This document shows positions 1-12,354 of a DNA stretch of 64,000 nucleotides, one piece after another. Both the position numbers and the translations under genes were made by a program. How positions within the stretch are numbered: the first letter of the stretch is position 1; every line of letters starts with the position of its first letter. The notes below the pieces were generated by a model. It was not told the origin of the DNA. It did no database searches and worked only from the letters and a program-made list of their open reading frames with translations. Origin of the DNA: Glandiceps talaboti. Its lineage: Eukaryota; Hemichordata; Enteropneusta; Spengelidae. The stretch is from NCBI RefSeq assembly GCF_964340395.1, contig NC_135570.1, forward strand, positions 18,024,821 to 18,088,820, in the 5' to 3' direction.

Positions 1-97
1 TTATCTGCCAGACATGTGACCTAGTTTCAAGGTTAAGATCTTCCTGAAATTTATTCCGATTATCCTGTGTCTTCACAATGCTACTTATATTAGTGTC
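1..97 (-). pseudogene. LINE A reverse transcriptase, segment downstream of catalytic box
   Basis: Read on the minus strand, this edge continues an RT in one open frame. After D-D-T-N come ISSIVKTQ, then FQEDLN and SHVWQI. This is the arrangement seen in LINE RTs after the F/YADD box (a short strand, then LQ-DL-x-L-x-W-S-x-x-WQM). It joins in the same strand and order to the RT fragment at 15373-15660; the satellite array separates the two. The remainder of the RT lies off the left edge. Strand and continuity are seen directly. The LINE identity is inferred from family pattern. Confidence 0.75.
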
Positions 98-3000
98 ATC
101 AGATTTAGCTAGCTTAATAATCAGACCTACCTAGCTTAGTGTCTTCACAATTCTGCCTAGCTTAGTGTCATCAGATTTACCTAGCTTAGTGTCATCAGAT
201 TTACCTAGCTTAATGACATCAGATTTAACTAGCTTAGTGTCATCAGATTTACCTAGCTTAGTGTCATCAGATTTACCTAGCTTAGTGTCATCAGATTTAG
301 CTAGCTTAGTGTCATCAGATTTAGCTAGTTTAATAATCAGACCTACCTAGCTTAGTGTCTTCACAATTCTGCCTAGCTTAGTGTCATCAGATTTAGCTAG
401 CTTAGTGTCATCAGATTTAACTAGCTTAGTGTCTTCAGATTTAGCTAGCTTAGTGTCATCAGATTTAACTAGCTTAGTGTCTTCAGATTTACCTAGCTTA
501 GTGTCTTCACAATTCTGCCTAGCTTAGTGTCATCAGATTTAGCTAGCTTAGTGTCATCAGATTTAACTAGCTTAGTGTCTTCAGATTTACCTACCTTAGT
601 GTCTTCAGATTTAGCTAGCTTAGTGTCATCAGATTTACCTAGCTTAGTGTCTTCAGATTTAGCTAGCTCAGTGTCATCAGATTTACCTAGCTTAGTGACA
701 TCAGATTTAGCTAGCTTAGTGTCATCAGATTTAGCTAGCTTGGTGTCATCAGATTTACCTAGCTTAGTGTCATCAGATTTACCTAGCTTAGTGACATCAG
801 ATTTACATAGCTTAGTGTCATCAGATTTACCTACCTTAGTGTCATCAGATTTAGCTAGCTTAGTGACATCAGATTTACCTACCTTAGTGTCATCAGATTT
901 AACTAGCTTAGTGACATCAGATTTAGCTAGCTTAGTGTCATCAGATTTACCTACCTTAGTGTCATCAGATTTACCTAGCTTAGTGTCATCAGATTTAGCT
1001 AGCTTGGTGTCATCAGATTTACCTAGCTTAGTGTCATCAGATTTAACTAGCTTAGTGTCATCAGATTTACATAGCTTAGTGTCATCAGATTTAGCTAGCT
1101 TAGTGTCATCAGATTTACCTAGCTTAGTGTCATCAGATTTACCTACCTTAGTGTCATCAGATTTAGCTAGCTTAGTGTCATCAGATTTACCTAGCTTAGT
1201 GACATCAGATTTAGCTAGCTTAGTGTCATCAGATTTAGCTAGCTTGGTGTCATCAGATTTACCTAGCTTAGTGTCATCAGATTTACCTAGCTTAGTGACA
1301 TCAGATTTACATAGCTTAGTGTCATCAGATTTACCTACCTTAGTGTCATCAGATTTAGCTAGCTTAGTGACATCAGATTTACCTACCTTAGTGTCATCAG
1401 ATTTAACTAGCTTAGTGACATCAGATTTAGCTAGCTTAGTGTCATCAGATTTACCTACCTTAGTGTCATCAGATTTACCTAGCTTAGTGTCATCAGATTT
1501 AGCTAGCTTGGTGTCATCAGATTTACCTAGCTTAGTGTCATCAGATTTAACTAGCTTAGTGTCATCAGATTTACATAGCTTAGTGTCATCAGATTTAGCT
1601 AGCTTAGTGTCATCAGATTTAGCTAGCGTAGTGTCATCATATTTACATAGCTTAGTGAAATCAGATTTAGCTAGCTTAGTGTCATCAGATTAACCTAGCT
1701 TAATGACATCAGATTTACCTAGCTTGGTGTCATCAGATTTACCTAGCTTGGTGTCATCAGATTTACCTAGCTTAGTGTCATCAGATTTACCTAGCTTAGT
1801 GTCATCAGATTTAGCTAGCTTAGTGTCATCAGATTTACCTAGCTTAATGACATCAGATTTAGCTAGCTTGGTGTCATCAGATTTACCTAGCTTAGTGTCA
1901 TCAGATTTACCTAGCTTAGTGTCATCAGATTTAACTAGCTTAGTGTCTTCAGATTTACCTACCTTAGTGTCTTCAGATTTAGCTAGCTTAGTGTCATCAG
2001 ATTTACCTAGCTTAGTGTCTTCAGATTTAGCTAGCTCAGTGTCATCAGATTTACCTAGCTTAGTGACATCAGATTTAGCTAGCTTAGTGACATCAGATTT
2101 ACCTACCTTAGTGTCATCAGATTTAACTAGCTTAGTGACATCAGATTTAGCTAGCTTAGTGTCATCAGATTTACCTACCTTAGTGTCATCAGATTTACCT
2201 ACCTTAGTGTCATCAGATTTACCTAGCTTAGTGTCATCAGATTTAGCTAGCTTGGTGTCATCAGATTTAACTAGCTTAGTGTCATCAGATTTACATAGCT
2301 TAGTGTCATCAGATTTAGCTAGCTTAGTGTCATCAGATTTACCTAGCTTAGTGTCATCAGATTTACCTACCTTAGTGTCATCAGATTTAGCTAGCTTAGT
2401 GTCATCAGATTTACCTAGCTTAGTGACATCAGATTTAGCTAGCTTAGTGTCATCATATTTACCTAGCTTAGTGTCATCAGATTTACCTAGCTTAGTGTCA
2501 TCAGATTTAGCTAGCGTAGTGTCATCATATTTACATAGCTTAATGAAATCAGATTTAGCTAGCTTAGTGTCATCAGATTAACCTAGCTTAATGACATCAG
2601 ATTTACCTAGCTTGGTGTCATCAGATTTACCTAGCATAGTGTCATCAGATTTACCTAGCTTAGTGTCATCAGATTTACCTAGCTTAATGACATCAGATTT
2701 AGCTAGCTTGGTGTCATCAGATTTACCGAGCTTAGTGTCATCAGATTTAGCTAGCTTGGTGTCATCAGATTTACCTAGCTTAGTGTCATCAGATTTAACT
2801 AGCTTAGTGTCATCAGATTTACATAGCTTAGTGTCATCAGATTTAGCTAGCTTAGTGTCATCAGATTTACCTAGCTTAGTGTCATCAGATTTACCTACCT
2901 TAGTGTCATCAGATTTAGCTAGCTTAGTGTCATCAGATTTACCTAGCTTAGTGACATCAGATTTAGCTAGCTTATTGTCATCAGATTTACCTACCTTAGT

Positions 3001-3589
3001 GTCATCAGATTTAGCTAGCTTAGTGACATCAGATTTAGCTAGCTTAGTGTCATCAGATTTACCTACCTTAGTGTCATCAGATTTACCTAGCTTAGTGTCA
3101 TCAGATTTAGCTAGCTTGGTGTCATCAGATTTACCTAGCTTAGTGTCATCAGATTTAACTAGCTTAGTGTCATCAGATTTACATAGCTTAGTGTCATCAG
3201 ATTTAGCTAGCTTAGTGTCATCAGATTTACCTAGCTTAGTGTCATCAGATTTACCTACCTTAGTGTCATCAGATTTAGCTAGCTTAGTGTCATCAGATTT
3301 ACCTAGCTTAGTGACATCAGATTTACCTACCTTAGTGTCATCAGATTTAGCTAGCTTAGTGTCATCAGATTTACCTAGCTTAGTGACATCAGATTTAGCT
3401 AGCTTAGTGTCATCAGATTTACCTACCTTAGTGTCATCAGATTTACCTAGCTTAGTGTCATCAGATTTAGCTAGCTTGGTGTCATCAGATTTACCTAGCT
3501 TAGTGTCATCAGATTTAACTAGCTTAGTGTCATCAGATTTACCTAGCTTAGTGTCATCAGATTTAGCTAGCTTAGTGTCATCAGATTTA

Positions 3590-3729
3590 TTGTATGCTCC
3601 CCGGGGAGTTGAGGAAGACTAAAGGGCCGTTGTGCCGTTGTGATCCGAGCCAGGGGTAATAAATTGTAAAGCGCTTTGAGCACGGTGTGGGAAAGCGCTA
3701 TATAAGAACCCAACATTATTATTATTATT
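3590..3729 (+). mobile_element. 140-bp LINE/SINE 3' tail in satellite, copy 1
   Basis: A non-satellite insert that contains the palindrome CTCCCCGGGGAG and an AAAGCGCTTTGAGC segment. It also has AAAGCGCTATATAAG and ends in an (ATT)n tract. The AAGCGCT...GCGCTATATAA...ATT layout matches the 3' ends of CR1/L2-type LINEs and the SINEs that borrow them (family knowledge; exact family not determined). It lies between a unit ending CAGATTTA and one starting AGTGTCATAAG. Confidence 0.7.
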
Positions 3730-4488
3730 AGTGTCATAAGATTTACCTAGCATAGTGTCATCAGATTTAGCTAGCTTAGTGTCATCAGATTTACATAGCT
3801 TAGTGTGATCAGATTTAGCTAGCTTGGTGTCATCAGATTTACCTAGCTTAGTGTCATCATATTTAGCTAACTTAGTGACATCAGATTTAGCTAGCTTACT
3901 GTCATCAGATTTACCTACCTTAGTGTCATCAGATTTACCTAGATAAGTGTCATCAGATTTAGCTAGATAAGTGTCATCAGATTTACCTAGATTAGTATCA
4001 TCAGATTTACCTAGCTTAGTGTCATCATATTTGCATAGCTTAGTGACATCAGATTTAGCTAGCTTAATGACATCAGATTTAGCTAGCTTGGTGTCATCAG
4101 ATTTACCTAGCATAGTGTCATCAGATTTACCTAGCTTAATGACATCAGATTTAGCTAGCTTAGTGTCATCAGATTTAGCTAGCTTGGTATCATCAGATTT
4201 ACCTACCTTAGTGTCATCAGATTTACCTAGCTTAGTGTCATCAGATTTAGCTAGCTTGGTGTCATCAGATTTACCTAGCTTAGTGTCATCAGATTTAACT
4301 AGCTTAGTGTCATCAGATTTACATAGCTTAGTGTCATCAGATTTAGCTAGCTTAGTGTCATCAGATTTACCTAGCTTAGTGACATCAGATTTAGCTAGCT
4401 TAGTGTCATCAGATTTACCTACCTTAGTGTCATCAGATTTACCTAGCTTAGTGTCATCAGATTTAGCTAGCTTGTGTCATCAGATTTA

Positions 4489-4628
4489 TTGTATGCTCCC
4501 CGGGGAGTTGAGGAAGACTAAAGGGCCGTTGTGCCGTTGTGATCCGAGCCAGGGGTAATAAATTGTAAAGCGCTTTGAGCACGGTGTGGGAAAGCGCTAT
4601 ATAAGAACCCAACATTATTATTATTATT
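4489..4628 (+). mobile_element. 140-bp LINE/SINE tail, copy 2
   Basis: Same 140-bp length and same satellite junctions on both sides as the copy at 3590. It therefore arose by array duplication and not by a new insertion. It lies in the extra internal segment present only in higher-order copy 1. Confidence 0.7.
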
Positions 4629-5892
4629 AGTGTCATAAGATTTACCTAGCATAGTGTCATCAGATTTAGCTAGCTTAGTGTCATCAGATTTACATAGCTT
4701 AGTGTGATCAGATTTAGCTAGCTTGGTGTCATCAGATTTACCTAGCTTAGTGTCATCAGATTTACCTACCTTAGTGACATCAGATTTAGCTAACTTAGTG
4801 ACATCAGATTTAGCTAACTTAGTGTCATCAGATTTAGCTAACTTAGTGACATCAGATTTACCTAGCTTAGTGTCATCAGATTTAGCTAACTTAGTGACAT
4901 CAGATTTAGCTAACTTAGTGACATCAGATTTAGCTAACTTAGTGTCATCAGATTTAGCTAACTTAGTGACATCAGATTTACCTAGCTTAGTGTCATCAGA
5001 TTTAGCTAACTTAGTGACATCAGATTTAGCTAACTTAGTGTCATCAGATTTACCTACCTTAGTGTCATCAGATTTACCTAGCTTAGTGTCATCAGATTTA
5101 CCTAGATAAGTGTCATCAGATTTAGCTAGATAAGTGTCATCAGATTTACCTAGATTAGTATCATCAGATTTACCTAGCTTAGTGTCATCATATTTGCATA
5201 GCTTAGTGACATCAGATTTAGCTAGCTTAATGACATCAGATTTAGCTAGCTTGGTGTCATCAGATTTACCTAGCATAGTGTCATCAGATTTACCTAGCTT
5301 AATGACATCAGATTTAGCTAGCTTAGTGTCATCAGATTTAGCTAGCTTGGTATCATCAGATTTACCTACCTTAGTGTCATCAGATTTACCTAGCTTAGTG
5401 TCATCAGATTTAGCTAGCTTGGTGTCATCAGATTTACCTAGCTTAGTGTCATCAGATTTAACTAGCTTAGTGTCATCAGATTTACATAGCTTAGTGTCAT
5501 CAGATTTAGCTAGCTTAGTGTCATCAGATTTACCTAGCTTAGTGTCATCAGATTTACCTACCTTAGTGTCATCAGATTTAGCTAGCTTAGTGTCATCAGA
5601 TTTACCTAGCTTAGTGACATCAGATTTACCTACCTTAGTGTCATCAGATTTAGCTAGCTTAGTGTCATCAGATTTACCTAGCTTAGTGACATCAGATTTA
5701 GCTAGCTTAGTGTCATCAGATTTACCTACCTTAGTGTCATCAGATTTACCTAGCTTAGTGTCATCAGATTTAGCTAGCTTGGTGTCATCAGATTTACCTA
5801 GCTTAGTGTCATCAGATTTAACTAGCTTAGTGTCATCAGATTTACCTAGCTTAGTGTCATCAGATTTACCTAGCTTAGTGTCATCAGATTTA

Positions 5893-6032
5893 TTGTATGC
5901 TCCCCGGGGAGTTGAGGAAGACTAAAGGGCCGTTGTGCCGTTGTGATCCGAGCCAGGGGTAATAAATTGTAAAGCGCTTTGAGCACGGTGTGGGAAAGCG
6001 CTATATAAGAACCCAACATTATTATTATTATT
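5893..6032 (+). mobile_element. 140-bp LINE/SINE tail, copy 3
   Basis: Identical junctions to the other copies. It corresponds by position and neighbouring variants to the copy at 12215 in higher-order copy 2. Confidence 0.7.
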
Positions 6033-9000
6033 AGTGTCATAAGATTTACCTAGCATAGTGTCATCAGATTTAGCTAGCTTAGTGTCATCAGATTTACATA
6101 GCTTAGTGTGATCAGATTTAGCTAGCTTGGTGTCATCAGATTTACCTAGCTTACTGTCATCAGATTTACCTAGCTTTAATATTGTCATCGGATTTACCTA
6201 GCTTAGTGTCATCAGATTTACCTAGATAAGTGTCATCAGATTTAGCTAGATAAGTGTCATCAGATTTACCTAGATTAGTATCATCAGATTTACCTAGCTT
6301 AGTGTCATCATATTTGCATAGCTTAGTGACATCAGATTTAGCTAGCTTAATGACATATCAGATTTAGCTAGCTTGGTGTCATCAGATTTACCTAGCATAG
6401 TGTCATCAGATTTACCTAGCTTAATGACATCAGATTTAGCTAGCTTAGTGTCATCAGATTTAGCTAGCTTGGTATCATCAGATTTACCTAACTTAGTGTC
6501 ATCAGATTTACCTAGCTTAGTGTCATCAGATTTAGCTAGCTTAGTGTCATCAGATTTACCTAGCTTAGTGTCATCAGATTTACCTACCTTAGTGTCATCA
6601 GATTTAGCTAGCTTAGTGTCATCAGATTTACCTAGCTTAGTGACATCAGATTTAGCTAGCTTAGTGTCATCAGATTTACCTAGCTTAATGACATCAGATT
6701 TAGCTAGCTTAGTGTCATAAGATTTACCTAGCATAGTGTCATCAGATTTAGCTAGCTTAGTGTCATCAGATTTACATAGCTTAGTGTGATCAGATTTAGC
6801 TAGCTTAGTGTCATCAGATTTACCTACCTTAGTGACATCATATTTAGCTAACTTAGTGTCATCAGATTTACCTAGCTTACTGTCATCAGATTTACCTAGC
6901 TTACTGTCATCAGATTTACCAAGCTTAGTGTCATCAGATTTACCTAGCATAGTGTCATCAGATTTACCTAGCATAGTGTCATCAGATTTAGATAGATAAG
7001 TGTCATCAGATTTAGCTAGCTTAGTGTCATCAGATTTACCTAGCTTAGTGTCATCAGATCTACCTAGCATAGTAACATCAGATTTAGCTACCTTAGTGTC
7101 ATCAGATTTACCAAGCTTAGAGTCATCAGATTTACCTAGTTTAGAGTCATCAGATTTACCTAGCTTAGAGTCATCAGATTTACCTAGCTTAGAGTCATCA
7201 TATTTACACAGCATAGTGTTGTCAGATTTACCTAGCTTAGTGTGATCAGATTTACCTAGCTTAGTGTCATAAGATTTACCTTGCTTAGTGTCATCAGATT
7301 TAGCTACTTAAGTGTCATCAGATTTACCTAGCTTATTGTCATCAGATTTAGCCAGCTTACTGTCATCAGATTTACCTAGCTTAGTGTCATCAGATTTACC
7401 TAGCATAGTGTCATCAGATTACCAAGCATAATGTCATCAGATTTACCTAGCTTAGTGTCATCATATTTAGCTAGCTTAGTGTCATCAGATCTACCTAGCT
7501 TAGTGTCATCGGATATACCTAGCTTAGTGGCATTAGATTTAGCTAGCTTAGTGTCATCAGATTTACATAGCTTAGTGTCATCAGATTTACCAACCATAGT
7601 GTCATCAGATTTACATAGCTTAGTGTCATCAGATTTACCTAGCTTAGTGACATCAGATTTACATAGCTTAGTGTCATCAGATTTACCTAGCTTAGTGACA
7701 TCAGATTTAGCTAGCTTAGTGTCTTCAGATTTACATAGCTTAGTGTCATCAGATTTTAATAGTTAGCTTAGTGTCATCACATTTACCTAGCTTAGTGTCA
7801 TCAGATTACCAAGCATAGTGTCATTAGATTTACCTAGCTTAGTGTCATCAGATTTACCTAGCTTAGTGTCATCAGATTTACCTAGCTTAGTGTCATCAGA
7901 TTTAGCTAGCTTAGTGTCATCAGATTTAGCTAGTTTAATAATCAGACCTACCTAGCTTAGTGTCTTCACAATTCTGCCTAGCTTAGTGTCATCAGATTTA
8001 GCTAGCTTAGTGTCATCAGATTTAACTAGCTTAGTGTCTTCAGATTTAGCTAGCTTAGTGTCATCAGATTTAACTAGCTTAGTGTCTTCAGATTTACCTA
8101 GCTTAGTGTCTTCACAATTCTGCCTAGCTTAGTGTCATCAGATTTAGCTAGCTTAGTGTCATCAGATTTAACTAGCTTAGTGTCTTCAGATTTACCTACC
8201 TTAGTGTCTTCAGATTTAGCTAGCTTAGTGTCATCAGATTTACCTAGCTTAGTGTCTTCAGATTTAGCTAGCTCAGTGTCATCAGATTTACCTAGCTTAG
8301 TGACATCAGATTTAGCTAGCTTAGTGTCATCAGATTTAGCTAGCTTGGTGTCATCAGATTTACCTAGCTTAGTGTCATCAGATTTACCTAGCTTAGTGAC
8401 ATCAGATTTACATAGCTTAGTGTCATCAGATTTACCTACCTTAGTGTCATCAGATTTAGCTAGCTTAGTGACATCAGATTTACCTACCTTAGTGTCATCA
8501 GATTTAACTAGCTTAGTGACATCAGATTTAGCTAGCTTAGTGTCATCAGATTTACCTACCTTAGTGTCATCAGATTTACCTAGCTTAGTGTCATCAGATT
8601 TAGCTAGCTTGGTGTCATCAGATTTACCTAGCTTAGTGTCATCAGATTTAACTAGCTTAGTGTCATCAGATTTACATAGCTTAGTGTCATCAGATTTAGC
8701 TAGCTTAGTGTCATCAGATTTACCTAGCTTAGTGTCATCAGATTTACCTACCTTAGTGTCATCAGATTTAGCTAGCTTAGTGTCATCAGATTTACCTAGC
8801 TTAGTGACATCAGATTTAGCTAGCTTAGTGTCATCATATTTACCTACCTTAGTGTCATCAGATTTAGCTAGCTTAGTGACATCAGATTTACCTACCTTAG
8901 TGTCATCAGATTTAACTAGCTTAGTGACATCAGATTTAGCTAGCTTAGTGTCATCAGATTTACCTACCTTAGTGTCATCAGATTTACCTAGCTTAGTGTC

Positions 9001-11098
9001 ATCAGATTTAGCTAGCTTGGTGTCATCAGATTTACCTAGCTTAGTGTCATCAGATTTAACTAGCTTAGTGTCATCAGATTTACATAGCTTAGTGTCATCA
9101 GATTTAGCTAGCTTAGTGTTATCAGATTTAGCTAGCGTAGTGTCATCATATTTACATAGCTTAGTGAAATCAGATTTAGCTAGCTTAGTGTCATCAGATT
9201 AACCTAGCTTAATGACATCAGATTTACCTAGCTTGGTGTCATCAGATTTACCTAGCTTGGTGTCATCAGATTTACCTAGCTTAGTGTCATCAGATTTACC
9301 TAGCTTAGTGTCATCAGATTTAGCTAGCTTAGTGTCATCAGATTTACCTAGCTTAATGACATCAGATTTAGCTAGCTTGGTGTCATCAGATTTACCTAGC
9401 TTAGTGTCATCAGATTTACCTAGCTTAGTGTCATCAGATTTAACTAGCTTAGTGTCTTCAGATTTACCTACCTTAGTGTCTTCAGATTTAGCTAGCTTAG
9501 TGTCATCAGATTTACCTAGCTTAGTGTCTTCAGATTTAGCTAGCTCAGTGTCATCAGATTTACCTAGCTTAGTGACATCAGATTTAGCTAGCTTAGTGAC
9601 ATCAGATTTACCTACCTTAGTGTCATCAGATTTAACTAGCTTAGTGACATCAGATTTAGCTAGCTTAGTGTCATCAGATTTACCTACCTTAGTGTCATCA
9701 GATTTACCTACCTTAGTGTCATCAGATTTACCTAGCTTAGTGTCATCAGATTTAGCTAGCTTGGTGTCATCAGATTTAACTAGCTTAGTGTCATCAGATT
9801 TACATAGCTTAGTGTCATCAGATTTAGCTAGCTTAGTGTCATCAGATTTACCTAGCTTAGTGTCATCAGATTTACCTACCTTAGTGTCATCAGATTTAGC
9901 TAGCTTAGTGTCATCAGATTTACCTAGCTTAGTGACATCAGATTTAGCTAGCTTAGTGTCATCATATTTACCTAGCTTAGTGTCATCAGATTTACCTAGC
10001 TTAGTGTCATCAGATTTAGCTAGCGTAGTGTCATCATATTTACATAGCTTAATGAAATCAGATTTAGCTAGCTTAGTGTCATCAGATTAACCTAGCTTAA
10101 TGACATCAGATTTACCTAGCTTGGTGTCATCAGATTTACCTAGCATAGTGTCATCAGATTTAGCTAGCTTAGTGTCATCAGATTTACCTAGCTTAATGAC
10201 ATCAGATTTAGCTAGCTTGGTGTCATCAGATTTACCGAGCTTAGTGTCATCAGATTTAGCTAGCTTGGTGTCATCAGATTTACCTAGCTTAGTGTCATCA
10301 GATTTAACTAGCTTAGTGTCATCAGATTTACATAGCTTAGTGTCATCAGATTTAGCTAGCTTAGTGTCATCAGATTTACCTAGCTTAGTGTCATCAGATT
10401 TACCTACCTTAGTGTCATCAGATTTAGCTAGCTTAGTGTCATCAGATTTACCTAGCTTAGTGACATCAGATTTAGCTAGCTTATTGTCATCAGATTTACC
10501 TACCTTAGTGTCATCAGATTTAGCTAGCTTAGTGACATCAGATTTAGCTAGCTTAGTGTCATCAGATTTACCTACCTTAGTGTCATCAGATTTACCTAGC
10601 TTAGTGTCATCAGATTTAGCTAGCTTGGTGTCATCAGATTTACCTAGCTTAGTGTCATCAGATTTAACTAGCTTAGTGTCATCAGATTTACATAGCTTAG
10701 TGTCATCAGATTTAGCTAGCTTAGTGTCATCAGATTTACCTAGCTTAGTGTCATCAGATTTACCTACCTTAGTGTCATCAGATTTAGCTAGCTTAGTGTC
10801 ATCAGATTTACCTAGCTTAGTGACATCAGATTTACCTACCTTAGTGTCATCAGATTTAGCTAGCTTAGTGTCATCAGATTTACCTAGCTTAGTGACATCA
10901 GATTTAGCTAGCTTAGTGTCATCAGATTTACCTACCTTAGTGTCATCAGATTTACCTAGCTTAGTGTCATCAGATTTAGCTAGCTTGGTGTCATCAGATT
11001 TACCTAGCTTAGTGTCATCAGATTTAACTAGCTTAGTGTCATCAGATTTACCTAGCTTAGTGTCATCAGATTTAGCTAGCTTAGTGTCATCAGATTTA

Positions 11099-11238
11099 TT
11101 GTATGCTCCCCGGGGAGTTGAGGAAGACTAAAGGGCCGTTGTGCCGTTGTGATCCGAGCCAGGGGTAATAAATTGTAAAGCGCTTTGAGCACGGTGTGGG
11201 AAAGCGCTATATAAGAACCCAACATTATTATTATTATT
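11099..11238 (+). mobile_element. 140-bp LINE/SINE tail, copy 4
   Basis: Counterpart of the copy at 3590 (offset 7509), carried along in the higher-order duplication. Confidence 0.7.
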
Positions 11239-12214
11239 AGTGTCATAAGATTTACCTAGCATAGTGTCATCAGATTTAGCTAGCTTAGTGTCATCAGATT
11301 TACATAGCTTAGTGTGATCAGATTTAGCTAGCTTGGTGTCATCAGATTTACATAGCTTATTGTCATCAGATTTAGCTAGCTTACTGTCATCAGATTTACC
11401 TAGCTTAGTGTCATCAGATTTACCTAGATAAGTGTCATCAGATTTAGCTAGATAAGTGTCATCAGATTTACCTAGATTAGTATCATCAGATTTACCTAGC
11501 TTAGTGTCATCATATTTGCATAGCTTAGTGACATCAGATTTAGCTAGCTTAATGACATCAGATTTAGCTAGCTTGGTGTCATCAGATTTACCTAGCATAG
11601 TGTCATCAGATTTACCTAGCTTAATGACATCAGATTTAGCTAGCTTAGTGTCATCAGATTTAGCTAGCTTGGTATCATCAGATTTACCTACCTTAGTGTC
11701 ATCAGATTTACCTAGCTTAGTGTCATCAGATTTAGCTAGCTTGGTGTCATCAGATTTACCTAGCTTAGTGTCATCAGATTTAACTAGCTTAGTGTCATCA
11801 GATTTACATAGCTTAGTGTCATCAGATTTAGCTAGCTTAGTGTCATCAGATTTACCTAGCTTAGTGTCATCAGATTTACCTACCTTAGTGTCATCAGATT
11901 TAGCTAGCTTAGTGTCATCAGATTTACCTAGCTTAGTGACATCAGATTTACCTACCTTAGTGTCATCAGATTTAGCTAGCTTAGTGTCATCAGATTTACC
12001 TAGCTTAGTGACATCAGATTTAGCTAGCTTAGTGTCATCAGATTTACCTACCTTAGTGTCATCAGATTTACCTAGCTTAGTGTCATCAGATTTAGCTAGC
12101 TTGGTGTCATCAGATTTACCTAGCTTAGTGTCATCAGATTTAACTAGCTTAGTGTCATCAGATTTACCTAGCTTAGTGTCATCAGATTTAGCTAGCTTAG
12201 TGTCATCAGATTTA

Positions 12215-12354
12215 TTGTATGCTCCCCGGGGAGTTGAGGAAGACTAAAGGGCCGTTGTGCCGTTGTGATCCGAGCCAGGGGTAATAAATTGTAAAGCGCT
12301 TTGAGCACGGTGTGGGAAAGCGCTATATAAGAACCCAACATTATTATTATTATT
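12215..12354 (+). mobile_element. 140-bp LINE/SINE tail, copy 5
   Basis: Counterpart of the copy at 5893. The following satellite shares the same variant order, starting with the AGTGTCATAAG unit. Confidence 0.7.

Larger units (their letters stand above)
326..7930. repeat. Higher-order repeat, copy 1 (~7.6 kb)
   Basis: This block and the next are near-identical copies. A marker (TAGTTTAATAATCAG, then TCTTCACAATTCTGCC) occurs at 326 and again at 7931, an offset of 7605. Further in, the offset drops to 7509, a loss of exactly four 24-bp units in copy 2. By 7.2-7.7 kb it is 6730, because copy 1 carries an extra internal duplication at about 4.5-5.9 kb. Rare variants, such as the TTTAATAG break near 7755 and 14533, are shared by both copies. 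The block therefore duplicated as a whole after the 24-bp array had diversified. Confidence 0.85.

Noticed and set aside
527-1693. 388-codon plus-strand frame of VSSDLPSL repeats as a repetitive protein gene
   Set aside because: It is a by-product of a 24-bp stop-free satellite. The frame ends at random unit variants, is mirrored on the other strand, and the array sits inside a LINE RT.
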